A stretch of DNA of 64,000 nucleotides from JADLBR01 sp964651705 (GCA_964651705.1 CAZYWZ010000007.1:1-64000), one strand, 5' to 3'; shown: positions 33,725 to 44,504, numbered from the stretch's first letter. Made by a program: numbers and translations. The notes: generated from the sequence alone by a model not told the origin.

Positions 33725-36682
33725 TCAGCCGCCGAATTCTTGGCGGACCAGGGCGCCGGCAATCTTGCGCATCCGGCGCGCGACGGCGGGGGGGAAGTGC
33801 GGGCTATCATGGAGGGTGACGAGATAGAAGGGTTTCTCGTAAGTGATCTGAACGGTCCAGCGGCCCAGGGTCATGATGGCCTGGTTGGCGAACTGGGAAC
33901 CGACTTCGGTGGCGGCCGTCTTAAGCTGATTGAACAGCCTGGACGATAGCGCGCCGACGGCCTGCTCCGAGACACCCTCGGGCAGCTGGCTGGTGAGGGC
34001 GAGGCCCTCCTCGTCGACGATGGCCGCACCCTTGACGTGGGGACTGTTGACGAGCAGGGCGGGCACCTGGTGGATGGGTATCTCCCTCTCGACCTCGAGA
34101 CCCAGCCAGCGGGAGAGAATCCTGCGGGGATTGATGGGTCGCGAGGTGACGGCGGCACCGGGCGGTTTCCACGAAGACGCCGCGCGCAAGAGTCCCGAGA
34201 GGCGATCCGCGCGCATCTTGGGCACCGGAAGGGGCGAGCGCTGCCGCGGCGCGCCGACGATCTCCGTCTCGCGCTTGGGCTGCGCCACTGGGGCGGCCCC
34301 CTTGGGACGGCCCTGCGCGCCGATGCGTCCTGCGGATGGCAGCGCCACGGGTTTGCGCTGGACCGGGGGAGGGCTCGGCCTGGGTCGGATGGGGGCGGGC
34401 GGCGGTGCCGGCTCCATGACAAATCCGGGAACCTCCGGCTCGAGTTCGGCCTCGGGGATTGGTTCTGGCTCGGGGGGCGGAACCGGGGCGACCTTCGGCG
34501 GCTGGGGTGGTTTCCGTGGTCCCTTGGGCGTCAACGGCAATATGGGCGCACCGCCCGGGGGCGCGGCCGCCATCGGGGCCGACACCAGAGGTTGCGGTTT
34601 CTTGGCGATCGCCGGCACCGGGGGCGCAGACGGCCCCCGCGGCGGGCCATCCCCTTTTCGCAGGATGTCGGGGACCACCGCGCTGGGTGGCGGTACAAAC
34701 CCCGGTGCCGCCCCTGGCGTCAGCAATGCCTTCTCGGCAAAAATCGGTGCCGGGGGCTCCACCGCAGACGGTCCTGCCTCGACCCGCCCGGGCACCTCGG
34801 CCGCGGGCGGTTCGGCGGCTTCCGGCTCTTTCGACGCCACCACAAACTCATCGCCCAACCCCGGCTCGCCCAGCGGCATCTCCCACCAATTCTTGGCTTC
34901 CTTGACCGCCGGCGGTTCCACGGGCGCCACTGCGGCCGATGGGACCTTGACGTCCGGCAAAGCGGGCTTGGGTTCCGGGATCTCGGCCCTCGGGGGCGCC
35001 GCCGCGGCAGCGGGGCCCTCCCCTTCGAATGGCATGTCCTGCTGCATCGCGAGCCACTGCGTCGCCAGATCGGCCAAAGAACCCTGCTTCGGCTCCCCTT
35101 CGGCCGGGCGTTCCTCCCTCGCTTCGGGTGCCCCCCCTGGCGCGGCCTGCCACCAGGCACCCTCGCCGCCAGACGGACCCACCTCGGGCGCGGCTTCCGC
35201 GGCCTTGGTCTCTGGAACCGCAGGGATCGTCTCCTCCTCCTCGATCGGGCCGCTGTCGGCCATGGCCGCCAAAGAAGCCAGCGCCGAAAGCCCTCCCCCA
35301 AGCGCCCCCGGCCCGCCCACGCCCGCAGGCTCGGAAGCCATCGCCTCCACGGGCGATGCCACGGCCTCCGGAACGCCGGGCGCCGCCGCTTCCTCATGCT
35401 CAACAAATGGCAGGGAACTGGTCGCCGGCGGTCGCACGGCAATCAACCCCGGCGGCGGTTTGCCCAGCCGTTGGGTGGGCTCGCGCTGGATCTCCGCATC
35501 CTGATCCACATCATCGAGCGAAATCTGCCCCGTGATCCCCATCGTGGGCGCCTTCTGGACCGCCGTGATTCCCAAATCTGGCAGGGCCGCCTTCGATGGC
35601 CGGGCCTCCTCGGGCACGCCTCCCCCGGGAAAGGGCATCTCGCTCGCGAGCCCCACGTCGGCCACCCCAACACCGGCCACCGGCCCGGGTTCCGCGGGCG
35701 CCGCCGCCTTGCGAAATGGCTGAAATCCTTCGAAATCGAAAGCGGCGGCCCCGCTCGGTTCCGGCGCGGGCATCGCCGGCGGCGATGGCGGCGGTGCCTC
35801 TTGCGCCACCGCCGCGGCAACCGGTTCCTCGACCGGGGCGCTCAACCGCGATGTGCGACGGCCCCGCGGCCCCGATGGCCGCACGCGAAATGGGGCATCG
35901 ATCGATTCAAACTCCGAGGGCTGATCCGCCACGGGCCCGCGAACCCCCATCGCCTCCGCCGGGATCCTGCTGACCACCTCCCCGAGCGGCAGGCGCACCG
36001 GCCGGTCCCAGTGCGTCGCCAGCTGGTCGGCGGGTTGCAGCATCTCGGCCGGAATCTGCGGCTGCAGCACGTCAAACGTGAATTGCACCACCCCGGTCGG
36101 CAATTGCCGCAGGACCTGATCCATCGGCACCGAAACCGTCCCACCCGCCACCACCGGGCGCGCCAGCAACTGTCCCAGATCCGTGCTGAGCACTTCCGGC
36201 GGCAGGCTCCGCAGCACCATGCCCAGCGGCAAGATCAACCGCTGCCGGTCGCCGGCCTCAGAAGCCGCCTCGGCGGCCACCTGCTGCGTCGGGGCCGGGG
36301 CCAACGCAAAACGCTGGGTCTCCTTCTTGGGCTTGGAGGGGGGCGCTCCCGGCGGCCCACCCGCGGCCCCCGGCCGCAGCGAGATCCGTTGGGTGATCTG
36401 CACTGGCACCCCCAATGCCCCGTGGGTCCCTCCCGACGCCCCTTGGGGCACGGACGCGGGAACCTTGGGCATGCCCCCCACCCCTCCAGGCACACCGCCC
36501 GTGGTCATCCCCGGACCCTTCGGGCGTATCAGCATGGTCGGGGCCGGCATCGAAGGCATCGGCGGCTCGCTCGCCGCCGGTTGAACGGAACCCGGACCCG
36601 GCCGAGGGGGCGCAGGGACCGCCGGCGCCACCTCGTCCTCGCCAGGACGCTTGGACTTGAACAAACGATCTAGAAGACCCAT
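33725..36682 (-). CDS. giant Pro/Ala-rich protein with C-terminal roadblock domain
   Basis: 985 residues. The N-terminus MGLLDRLFKSKRPGED is amphipathic. At about 145-265 there are three related elements of the form (I/V)xLPLGxVLRxLP: LILPLGMVLRSLPPEVL, VSVPMDQVLRQLPTGVV, VRLPLGEVVSRIPAEAM. A long Pro/Ala/Glu-rich disordered region (to about 860) follows, then a roadblock/LC7-like domain (about 865-985, REIPIHQVPALLVNSPHVKG...). Probably a scaffold for the MglA-like GTPase encoded 87 bp downstream. It has its own good promoter. The domain call is by pattern; no orthologue is recognised. Confidence 0.7.
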   Translation of the reverse strand: MGLLDRLFKSKRPGEDEVAPAVPAPPRPGPGSVQPAASEPPMPSMPAPTMLIRPKGPGMTTGGVPGGVGGMPKVPASVPQGASGGTHGALGVPVQITQRISLRPGAAGGPPGAPPSKPKKETQRFALAPAPTQQVAAEAASEAGDRQRLILPLGMVLRSLPPEVLSTDLGQLLARPVVAGGTVSVPMDQVLRQLPTGVVQFTFDVLQPQIPAEMLQPADQLATHWDRPVRLPLGEVVSRIPAEAMGVRGPVADQPSEFESIDAPFRVRPSGPRGRRTSRLSAPVEEPVAAAVAQEAPPPSPPAMPAPEPSGAAAFDFEGFQPFRKAAAPAEPGPVAGVGVADVGLASEMPFPGGGVPEEARPSKAALPDLGITAVQKAPTMGITGQISLDDVDQDAEIQREPTQRLGKPPPGLIAVRPPATSSLPFVEHEEAAAPGVPEAVASPVEAMASEPAGVGGPGALGGGLSALASLAAMADSGPIEEEETIPAVPETKAAEAAPEVGPSGGEGAWWQAAPGGAPEAREERPAEGEPKQGSLADLATQWLAMQQDMPFEGEGPAAAAAPPRAEIPEPKPALPDVKVPSAAVAPVEPPAVKEAKNWWEMPLGEPGLGDEFVVASKEPEAAEPPAAEVPGRVEAGPSAVEPPAPIFAEKALLTPGAAPGFVPPPSAVVPDILRKGDGPPRGPSAPPVPAIAKKPQPLVSAPMAAAPPGGAPILPLTPKGPRKPPQPPKVAPVPPPEPEPIPEAELEPEVPGFVMEPAPPPAPIRPRPSPPPVQRKPVALPSAGRIGAQGRPKGAAPVAQPKRETEIVGAPRQRSPLPVPKMRADRLSGLLRAASSWKPPGAAVTSRPINPRRILSRWLGLEVEREIPIHQVPALLVNSPHVKGAAIVDEEGLALTSQLPEGVSEQAVGALSSRLFNQLKTAATEVGSQFANQAIMTLGRWTVQITYEKPFYLVTLHDSPHFPPAVARRMRKIAGALVRQEFGG

Positions 36683-36727
36683 GCTAGGAACCACTTGAGC
36701 GGTTGCCGTGTCAACCGGCTCGAACAT

Positions 36728-36756
36728 ACTGTAGGTGTTTTACCCGTAAAGCGCAA
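36728..36756 (-). promoter_or_regulatory. sigma-70-type promoter of the roadblock/MglA unit
   Basis: On the minus strand TTGCGC (36751-36756) and TACAGT (36728-36733) are 17 nt apart, about 45 nt before the ATG at 36682. The divergent DUF4388-FHA gene starts at 36800. Confidence 0.5.
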
Positions 36757-36799
36757 CTAGAAACCCTAGGACGACAAACCCATACGCCGCCGCCCCACC

Positions 36800-37849
36800 G
36801 TGTTCCCGACCGACTCCAGCCCCGCGATCCAGAAGAACTTCTTCGAGAAGATCCGCAATTTTCCGCCCTGCGACATCCTGCAGATGTGCTGCCTGAGCCG
36901 TCGCTCCGGAGAGATGCGTTTCGACTGCGAGGGGCGCAGCGGCTTCATCTATCTGGACAAGGGCGAGGTCACCCACGCCCAGCTGGACGACTTCACCGGC
37001 GAACCGGCCGCCGCCGACATCCTCTCATGGCCGCCCGGCGACTTCTCGTTCCGCGACGGCGCGTCCCCGCCCCAGCGCACCCTCAAGGCGACGTGGGACC
37101 AGATGCTCGACGCGAGCCACAGGCTGCAGCGATCGTCGGTGCCGACCGAGGCGCCGCCGGGTTTTGAATCCCTGGCGGCACCCGAGACGCCCGCACCCAC
37201 CGCGGGCACGCGGATCGACCCCAACACGCAAGTCGGCAGGCTGCTGATCTACGGCGAGAATATCGAGGGCCGCACCTTCGACCTCAACCTCCCGGCATCG
37301 TACCTGGGCCGCGCGCCAACCAACGAGATCATCCTCCGCGAGCCCAGCGTCTCCGGCAGGCACTGCGTCTTCCTCCTGGCCAATGGCAGGGTCACGGTCC
37401 GCGACCTCAACTCCTCCAACGGCACCTTCGTCAATGGCCACCCCATCACCGAGGTTCAGATCGAGGTCAACGACATCGTGCGCATCGGGACGGCGCTGAT
37501 CCGTTTCGAGATCGCGCTCAAACGGCCCCGGCTCTCGGCGGAATCTGGGCCCGTCACCCCGCGGCCCGTCGGCCAGTCCTCGGTGCCGCCAGCGGCCACC
37601 GGCGTGACGCGCCCCATGCTGGCGCCTCCCACGCCCAAGGCCGCTCCCCCCATGGCCCCTCAGGCCCCCTCCATGAGCGGCCCCATCTCTTATGATCGGA
37701 TCGCGAGGACCAAGCACCGGCCGCGGACCGGCCCGCGCGGCGGCACGCCCACCTGGTTGATCGCCCTAGTCGCGCTCACGATCCTCATGGTCTTGTACAT
37801 GATCATCGGAAGCCAAGACTGGGCGCCCGCCTGGCTGCGCCTGTGGTGA
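36800..37849 (+). CDS. DUF4388 (PATAN)-FHA membrane-anchored signalling protein
   Basis: 349 residues from a GTG. Residues 12-95 form a DUF4388/PATAN domain (DILQMCCLSRRSGEMRF, GFIYLDKGEVTHAQ, GEPAAADILSWPPGDFSF). An FHA domain follows (about 148-235) with the phosphothreonine-binding residues in LGRAPTNE, SVSGRHC (Ser185, His188) and NSSNGTFVNG. After a Pro-rich linker a membrane segment (about 322-342) ends the protein. FHA domains read Ser/Thr phosphorylation and PATAN domains are common in gliding/polarity proteins. It is 7 bp upstream of the sigma-54 activator gene and divergent from the MglA/roadblock unit. Confidence 0.82.
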   Translation: MFPTDSSPAIQKNFFEKIRNFPPCDILQMCCLSRRSGEMRFDCEGRSGFIYLDKGEVTHAQLDDFTGEPAAADILSWPPGDFSFRDGASPPQRTLKATWDQMLDASHRLQRSSVPTEAPPGFESLAAPETPAPTAGTRIDPNTQVGRLLIYGENIEGRTFDLNLPASYLGRAPTNEIILREPSVSGRHCVFLLANGRVTVRDLNSSNGTFVNGHPITEVQIEVNDIVRIGTALIRFEIALKRPRLSAESGPVTPRPVGQSSVPPAATGVTRPMLAPPTPKAAPPMAPQAPSMSGPISYDRIARTKHRPRTGPRGGTPTWLIALVALTILMVLYMIIGSQDWAPAWLRLW

Positions 37850-37856
37850 GCACGTC

Positions 37857-39008
<1,152 letters not shown>

Positions 39009-39017
39009 CCGAGGCCC

Positions 39018-40415
39018 ATGGTGACTATCGCCGTCGTGGGTCGCCCCAATGTGGGGAAATCCCTGCTCTTCAACCGGCTGGTCCGGAGAGACGTGGCGCT
39101 GGTGCACGATAGGCCGGGCGTGACGCGGGACACCCTGGCGACGCAGTGCCGCTGGCGGGGGAGGGCGGTGACCCTCGTGGACACCGGGGGCATCGGCTCG
39201 CCCGAGGGCGGCGCGCTCGACGCCATGGTGCGTCGGGAGGCCGAGTTCGCCATGGCCGCCGCCGACGTGCTCCTGTGGGTCGTCGATGCCCGCGAGGGCC
39301 TCCACCCCCTGGATGCCTCGCTCGCCCGGGCCCTGCGGCGCGCCAGCAAGCCGATCGTCATCGCGGCCAACAAGGCCGACGAGACCTCGGGCCTTTATCT
39401 CGATCACGAGTTCTGCCGGCTCGGCTTTGGCGAGGCGATCCGCGTGTCGGCGGCACACGGGCACGGCCTTCGCGAACTCACGGAGGCCCTCTTGGGCGCG
39501 GCCCCCGAAACGGCCGCCCCATCGGCGCCGGCGGGCTCGGCCCGACCCCTCCGGTGGGCCATCGTCGGTCGCCCCAACGTCGGCAAGTCCTCCCTGATCA
39601 ACCGCCTCCTCGGCTCGGACCGCGCGCTGGTCTCGGAAATCCCGGGCACGACCCGCGACGCCGTCGAGATCCCCATGACGGAGACCCGCGGCCCCGGCGG
39701 GGCCAGCATGCTCGTGGTCGATACCGCAGGCATGCGCAAGCGGACCCGCCTCAAGGACACCCTCGAGGCCCGGATGACCGCCCGCTCGGTCCACGCCATC
39801 CATCGCGCCGACCTCTGCGTCCTCATCGTCGATGCCACCGAGGGCGTCCTCGAACAGGATCGGAAAATCGCCGGCATCATCCAGGAATCGCAGAAACCGC
39901 TCGTCATCGCCGTCAACAAGTGGGATCTGCCCGAGGCGGGGCGCTGGCAACCGCCCCGGCACGCCCAGGCCGTGCGCGACCTCCCTTTCAAACGGCGCTT
40001 CGAGGACGCCGTGCGGCGCGGGCTCTTCTTCATGGGGCACGCGCCCTTGGTCTTCGTCAGCGCCCACACCGGCTCCGGCATCCCGGCGCTGCTGTCATCG
40101 GTGGGGCAAACCGCCAAGACGTTGGCCACCCCCATCCCGACACCCGCCCTCAACCAGGTCGTCCAGGACGCCCTCGCAAAGCAGCCGCCACCCACCCGCC
40201 ACGGCCGCGCCTTCCGCATCTACTACGCCACCGCCCATCAAGAGCCCGGCTCCTGGAACCCGCCGCGCTTCATCGCGTTCTGCAACGACCGGAGGCTCCT
40301 GGTCGATTCCTGGCTCGCCTTCCTCGAGAACAAGGTCCGGGCCGCCTTCCGCCTCGATGGCATCCCCATCCTCTGGAAGTGGCGCGGCCGCGAACCCGAC
40401 CGGCCAGACCGCTGA
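39018..40415 (+). CDS. der: ribosome-assembly GTPase Der (EngA)
   Basis: 465 residues with two tandem GTPase domains and a KH-like C-terminus. GRPNVGKS occurs twice (about residues 8-15 and 182-189). NKAD and NKWD are the guanine motifs, and the final RFIAFCNDRRLLVDSWLAFL-type segment matches the KH-like domain. It acts in 50S assembly. It is the only clear housekeeping gene in this block and starts 9 nt after the sigma-54 activator. Its TGA is part of the repeat TGACTCGAAAAT. Confidence 0.95.
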   Translation: MVTIAVVGRPNVGKSLLFNRLVRRDVALVHDRPGVTRDTLATQCRWRGRAVTLVDTGGIGSPEGGALDAMVRREAEFAMAAADVLLWVVDAREGLHPLDASLARALRRASKPIVIAANKADETSGLYLDHEFCRLGFGEAIRVSAAHGHGLRELTEALLGAAPETAAPSAPAGSARPLRWAIVGRPNVGKSSLINRLLGSDRALVSEIPGTTRDAVEIPMTETRGPGGASMLVVDTAGMRKRTRLKDTLEARMTARSVHAIHRADLCVLIVDATEGVLEQDRKIAGIIQESQKPLVIAVNKWDLPEAGRWQPPRHAQAVRDLPFKRRFEDAVRRGLFFMGHAPLVFVSAHTGSGIPALLSSVGQTAKTLATPIPTPALNQVVQDALAKQPPPTRHGRAFRIYYATAHQEPGSWNPPRFIAFCNDRRLLVDSWLAFLENKVRAAFRLDGIPILWKWRGREPDRPDR

Positions 40416-40571
40416 CTCGAAAATCGGCCACGGGATCGGCCTGTAGGGCGCGGATTCCCATCCGCGCCACGAGGGCCCTGCCGGTTGCCCGTGGCGCGAA
40501 AGGGATTTCGCGCCCTACATTTTCACCCCCGGTGGTGCCCCCCGCGCGGGGCACGGGATCTAGCTCGAAAG
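40413..40571. repeat. composite intergenic repeat, flank type C with core 2
   Basis: Same left flank (GACTCGAAAATCGG) and right flank (GGTGGTGCCCCCCGCG, GGGCACGGGATC, TAGCTCGAAAG) as 5417-5556 and 13210-13345. Here the core is a different inverted repeat, TGTAGGGCGCGGATTCC paired with GATTTCGCGCCCTACA. The left end carries the der stop, and the right end read on the minus strand gives the TAG of the repressor gene. It fills the whole gap 40416-40559. Confidence 0.82.
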
Positions 40572-41651
40572 CCCCGGACGCATCCTCCCCGCTGGCGCCA
40601 CGGTCTCGCCGGGAACCAGCCGCGCCATCCCATAGACCTGCCGCCCCGGGCGCCCCGCCGCGGTCTCCAGAAGCAGCCGGAACAGCCGTCGCGCGTGGAT
40701 CTCGGGATCGTAGCGATAGCGCGTCAGTTGCGGCGACGTGTGGTCGAGGAACGGATCGTCATCGCGGGCGATCAGGGAGATGTCCCGCGGCACGCGAAAT
40801 CCGAGCCGCTGCAGGTGCGTGAGGGCCAGCAGCGCCGGCCCCGAACGCGCCACGATCATCGCCGTCGGCCGATCCGCCCGACGGACCAGCCCCTCGATGC
40901 ATCGCCTCACTCCGGCGGCCGAGCCATCGTGCCGCGCCACCACCGGCATCGCCCCCGCATCGCGCCGCGCGCGGAATGCCTCCACGACCCCCCCCTCGCT
41001 CGCCACGTCCCCCGCCTGCCCCCCACGATGGATCACCAGCCCGATCCGACGATGGCCCCGCCCCAGCAAGAGTCCCGCCGCATGCCGGCACACCGCCCGG
41101 AGATCCACGTCCACCGCCGGAAGATCGATCCCCCCGTGACATGTCCCCGATAGGACGCACGCCACCCCGCGCCGCCCAAACCATCGCTGCACCCGCGCCG
41201 TCGCCCGCAGCAGAAGCCATGCCCCCGCGTTCGCCGAACCCACCCGCCGCTCCAGCGCCCGCTCCGGACGCCCCGAATAACAGCCGCGGTCGCAGTGGAT
41301 CTCCATCTCCCAACCGGCCGCGTCCAGCCGCTCCCTCAACCGATCGACCCAGAAGATCACCTGCGCCGGCAACCCCAACAACGGCTCGGGCACGAGCATG
41401 GCCACCGCCCGGCGTCGCCCCCCGCTACCCCCGCGCAAGATCCGCCTCCGCCGCCCCTGCGCCACCGCCACCCACCCCTCGCGCTGCAACTCCCCCAGCG
41501 CCAGCCGCAGCGTCGGCCGACTCACCCCCAGCCGCTCGCACAACGCCCTCTCCCCGGGCAGCCAGCCAGACCACTCGCCCCCGCGCAACGCCTCGCGCAA
41601 AGCCTGGGCCACGAGAGCCGCCAATGGCCGCCGGTCGGGGATCGCCAACAT
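40560..41651 (-). CDS. GntR-HTH/LacI-type sensor hybrid repressor
   Basis: 363 residues. An N-terminal GntR winged helix (about 5-70; LCERLGVSRPTLRLALGELQ) is fused to a periplasmic-binding-protein-like domain as in LacI/XylR/AraR regulators (VAMLVPEPLLGLP, GHRRIGLVIHRGG, RPTAMIVARSGPALLALTHL, PRDISLIARDDDP). Such hybrids sense sugars or sugar acids and control nearby catabolic genes. It is divergent from DUF4832 and sialidase genes, which are likely targets. ATG 41651 begins the helix-turn-helix. The TAG stop lies in the right end of the intergenic repeat. Confidence 0.85.
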   Translation of the reverse strand: MLAIPDRRPLAALVAQALREALRGGEWSGWLPGERALCERLGVSRPTLRLALGELQREGWVAVAQGRRRRILRGGSGGRRRAVAMLVPEPLLGLPAQVIFWVDRLRERLDAAGWEMEIHCDRGCYSGRPERALERRVGSANAGAWLLLRATARVQRWFGRRGVACVLSGTCHGGIDLPAVDVDLRAVCRHAAGLLLGRGHRRIGLVIHRGGQAGDVASEGGVVEAFRARRDAGAMPVVARHDGSAAGVRRCIEGLVRRADRPTAMIVARSGPALLALTHLQRLGFRVPRDISLIARDDDPFLDHTSPQLTRYRYDPEIHARRLFRLLLETAAGRPGRQVYGMARLVPGETVAPAGRMRPGLSS

Positions 41652-41684
41652 CCGGCAACATGGTCGGCCCCGCCCCGCGACGGT

Positions 41685-41696
41685 CAAATCAATTTG
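41685..41696. promoter_or_regulatory. candidate operator between the repressor and DUF4832 genes
   Basis: CAAATCAATTTG is a perfect 5-bp inverted repeat around CA, nested in GACGGT-N16-ACCGTC (about 41679-41706). TTGACC, read on the minus strand, overlaps it as a possible -35 box of the repressor gene. Suggestive of autoregulation. Confidence 0.4.
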
Positions 41697-41768
41697 CCCC
41701 ACCGTCGCCTCCGGCCGCGGCGCCGGAGACCGGCTCGACTCCGAACCCGACACCGCTACCCTCATCCC

Positions 41769-43163
41769 ATGCCCGCATGGATCTCCTTCCTCCCAGCCGC
41801 CGCGGCGCTGTTTGCCGCGCTCGCGCCACGGGCCGCCACGGGCGCCCAGACCACCGCGCTGGAGTATGCACCGGCGGCGGTGGATAACCCGCTCAAGGGA
41901 CTGGTCCCGTACGCCGGCGACCGCGCCGGCGTGTTCCCGCACAGCATGGAGTTCGGCTACCTGCCGCTCTCTTCCGTGGTGCAAGGCGACGGGGTACACG
42001 ACTGGAGCGCCCTCGATGCTCTGCTGTCGGGGATCGCCGCCCGCGGCCACCAAGCCATCTTCCGGTTCTTCCTCGAGTACCCCGGCAAATCCCATGTCAT
42101 CCCGGAGTATCTGCTGGGGCGCGGGCTCAAGGTCCACAGGTACGAAAACACCAACACGCACCCCTTCCCGCCCAAAGAGGTTGAGACACCGGACTACGCC
42201 GACCCAAACCTCCGCGCGTGCCTCCGGGGTTTCATCGCCGCGCTCGGCGCGAGATACGACGGTGACCCGAGGGTCGGCTTTATCACCGCGGGCCTCCTCG
42301 GCACCTGGGGCGAATGGCACACCCACCCGCGCAACGACCTCTGGGCCCCAAAGGACGTGCAGGCGGAGGTCCTCGACGCCTACGCGGCCGCCTTCAAAGA
42401 GACCCCGATCCTCCTGCGCTATCCCGCCGCCCAGGGCGACCCGTCCTACGCCCCCACCGTCGGCAGACCCTTCGGCTACCATGACGACAGCTTCGCTTGG
42501 GCCACGCTGGATACCGGAAAAAAGGGCGACGCCTGGTTCTTCATGGCCAAGATGAACCGCGGCGGTCCCGCCCTGGCCGACACCTGGAAACATTTCCCCA
42601 TCGGCGGCGAGATCCGCCCCGAGGCGTGGGGCATCGTCTTCGACGAGAATCCCGCCTCCCGTCAGGTGCAGGATTTCGCCGCGTGCGTCCGCGCCACCCA
42701 TGCCACGTGGCTCATGGACTCGGGCATGTTCAAGGCCAGAGCCCAAGAACCCCGCCTCTCCCGCGCCATGGATCAAGTCCGCAAAATGGGCTACGAGTTC
42801 CACATCCGTTCCGTCACGGCCGACATCGCGGACTCCGCCCTCCGCGTGACCACCGAGGTCGAGAACCGCGGCGTGGCACCCTTCTATCACGACTGGACCG
42901 TGGAATATGCGCTAATCGCCGCGGGGGGCCGGATCGAGAGGTCCTGGCCTGGAAAAGGCAAGCTCACCGGCATCCTGCCCGGCGACCCCGCCAGACAGTG
43001 GTCCGAGACCCTCGATGTCCGCGGCATGGCCCCGGGGACCCGCACCCTGACCGTGCGCGGCGCCAACCCCATGCCCGGCGGCCACCCGGTCCGCTTCGCA
43101 AACAAGACCCAGGACAAAGACGCCGATGGCTGGCTCACGCTGACCACCGTCCTCCTGCCGTGA
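41769..43163 (+). CDS. secreted DUF4832 protein (putative glycan-active, TIM-barrel like)
   Basis: 464 residues with a signal peptide (cleavage near residue 26). NPLKGLVPYAGD opens the conserved core; barrel-like segments follow (QAIFRFFLEYPG, VGFITAGLLGTWGEWHTH). The glutamate in LLGTWGEWHT is the likeliest active-site residue. DUF4832 (residues about 200-370, YHDDSFAW) is followed by a beta-sandwich tail (about 375-464). The function is uncharacterised, but the fold and context beside sialidases suggest a glycan-degrading role. Confidence 0.75.
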   Translation: MPAWISFLPAAAALFAALAPRAATGAQTTALEYAPAAVDNPLKGLVPYAGDRAGVFPHSMEFGYLPLSSVVQGDGVHDWSALDALLSGIAARGHQAIFRFFLEYPGKSHVIPEYLLGRGLKVHRYENTNTHPFPPKEVETPDYADPNLRACLRGFIAALGARYDGDPRVGFITAGLLGTWGEWHTHPRNDLWAPKDVQAEVLDAYAAAFKETPILLRYPAAQGDPSYAPTVGRPFGYHDDSFAWATLDTGKKGDAWFFMAKMNRGGPALADTWKHFPIGGEIRPEAWGIVFDENPASRQVQDFAACVRATHATWLMDSGMFKARAQEPRLSRAMDQVRKMGYEFHIRSVTADIADSALRVTTEVENRGVAPFYHDWTVEYALIAAGGRIERSWPGKGKLTGILPGDPARQWSETLDVRGMAPGTRTLTVRGANPMPGGHPVRFANKTQDKDADGWLTLTTVLLP

Positions 43164-43205
43164 GAGGCCCGGGCCCGCGCCCCACGGCGCGCGATGCCCC
43201 GGGCA

Positions 43206-43226
43206 CTGGTCCATTTATTTTACCAG
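43206..43226. promoter_or_regulatory. shared TGGT-N11-ACCA operator of the sialidase operon
   Basis: TGGTCCATTTATTTTACCA (43207-43225) with flanking C/G makes 5-bp perfect arms CTGGT/ACCAG. TGAAGG follows directly, then TATGTT 35 nt after the palindrome and an AGGAG ribosome site before the ATG at 43284. The same layout is at 54303. Likely bound by a GntR/LacI-type regulator. Confidence 0.55.
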
Positions 43227-43283
43227 ATGAAGGAGACGGCCGAAGCGCCCCGCATGCGCTATGTTCGCGCCAGGAGATACACC

Positions 43284-44504
43284 ATGCAACGACCCCTCCT
43301 CGCCACCGCCGCCGCCATCACCCTCGCCACCGCCATCACGGCAGCCGCCGACGACATCGAGAAGATCGATCTGTTCGAGGCGGGTCAGGGGGGCTACGCC
43401 CTGTATCGGATCCCGGGCATCGTCGTCACCGCGAAGGGCACCGCCCTCGCGTACTGCGAGGCGCGCAAGAGCGACCGGGGCGACTGGGGGCCGATCGACA
43501 TCCTCATGCGCCGCAGCGAGGACGGTGGGCGCACCTGGGCCCCCCGGCAGACGGTCGTCCATGTCGAGGGCGAGGAACCCGTCAATCCCGTCGCGGCGGC
43601 ACAGAAATTGGACAAACCCGGCGACAACACCGCGAACAATCCCGTCGCCATCGCCGACATGGAAACCGGCGCCGTGCACTTCCTCTACTGCCTCGAGTAC
43701 ATGCGCTGCTTCTACATGCGCAGCGATGACGAGGGCGCGACGTGGTCCCAGCCCGTCGAGATCACCGCGGCGTTCGAGAAGTTCCGTCCCGGGTACGACT
43801 GGAAGGTGATCGCCACCGGCCCGGCGCACGGCATCCAGTTGCAGCGGGGCGCGCGCAAGGGCCGCCTGGTCGTTCCCATCTGGATGTCCCTCGGCACCGG
43901 CGGCCACGCCCACCGGCCCTCGGTCACCGCCACGATCTACAGCGACGACGGCGGAAAATCTTGGCACCGGGGCGACATCGCCATCCCCGACGCGCCCCCC
44001 TTCCGCTACCCGAACGAGACCGTCGCCGTGGAATTGTCCGATGGCCGCGTGATGCTCAACGCCCGCAGCGAGTCCGATGCCCACCGGCGCATCGTCACCA
44101 CCAGCCCAGACGGCGCCACCGGCTGGTCCGCCCCCCGCTTCGACGACGCCCTCCTGGAGCCCATCTGCATGGGAAGCATCGTCCGCGCCGACGACCGGCA
44201 CATCGTCTTCGCCAACCCCCACAACCTCTCCCGCAAGGACGGCAAGGAGGCCCCAGGCAAATCCCGCGACCGCATCGACGTCTCGGTCAAATTGAGCCGC
44301 GACGACGGCGCCACCTGGCCCATGAACCGCCTGCTGGAGGAGGGCTTCAGCGGCTACAGCGATCTCGCCGCGACGAAAGACGGCACCGTCCTCTGCTTCT
44401 ACGAGCGCGGCGCCACCGATGGGACCAGCATCACCAAGACCGGTCGCCTGACGGTCGCCCGGTTCGGGCTGGGGTGGCTGAGCGATGGAAGCGCCGGGCA
44501 ATGA
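43284..44504 (+). CDS. secreted sialidase (GH33-like, BNR/Asp-box propeller)
   Basis: 406 residues with a signal peptide (about 1-24). YRIPGIV gives the first conserved arginine of the RIP motif. Four Asp boxes are visible: SEDGGRTW, SDDEGATW, SDDGGKSW and SRDDGATW. The repeated strand pattern fits a six-bladed propeller. These enzymes cleave terminal sialic acids or related nonulosonic acids in the periplasm or outside; Verrucomicrobial homologues may act on other sugars. AGGAG precedes the ATG at 43284. Its stop overlaps the next sialidase-like gene (ATGA). Confidence 0.85.
   Translation: MQRPLLATAAAITLATAITAAADDIEKIDLFEAGQGGYALYRIPGIVVTAKGTALAYCEARKSDRGDWGPIDILMRRSEDGGRTWAPRQTVVHVEGEEPVNPVAAAQKLDKPGDNTANNPVAIADMETGAVHFLYCLEYMRCFYMRSDDEGATWSQPVEITAAFEKFRPGYDWKVIATGPAHGIQLQRGARKGRLVVPIWMSLGTGGHAHRPSVTATIYSDDGGKSWHRGDIAIPDAPPFRYPNETVAVELSDGRVMLNARSESDAHRRIVTTSPDGATGWSAPRFDDALLEPICMGSIVRADDRHIVFANPHNLSRKDGKEAPGKSRDRIDVSVKLSRDDGATWPMNRLLEEGFSGYSDLAATKDGTVLCFYERGATDGTSITKTGRLTVARFGLGWLSDGSAGQ

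Noticed and set aside
34037..36673. 878-codon plus-strand open frame opposite the giant roadblock protein
   Set aside because: Arg/His/Gly-rich shadow typical of GC-rich antisense frames; the minus strand has a promoter, domain signatures and sensible composition.
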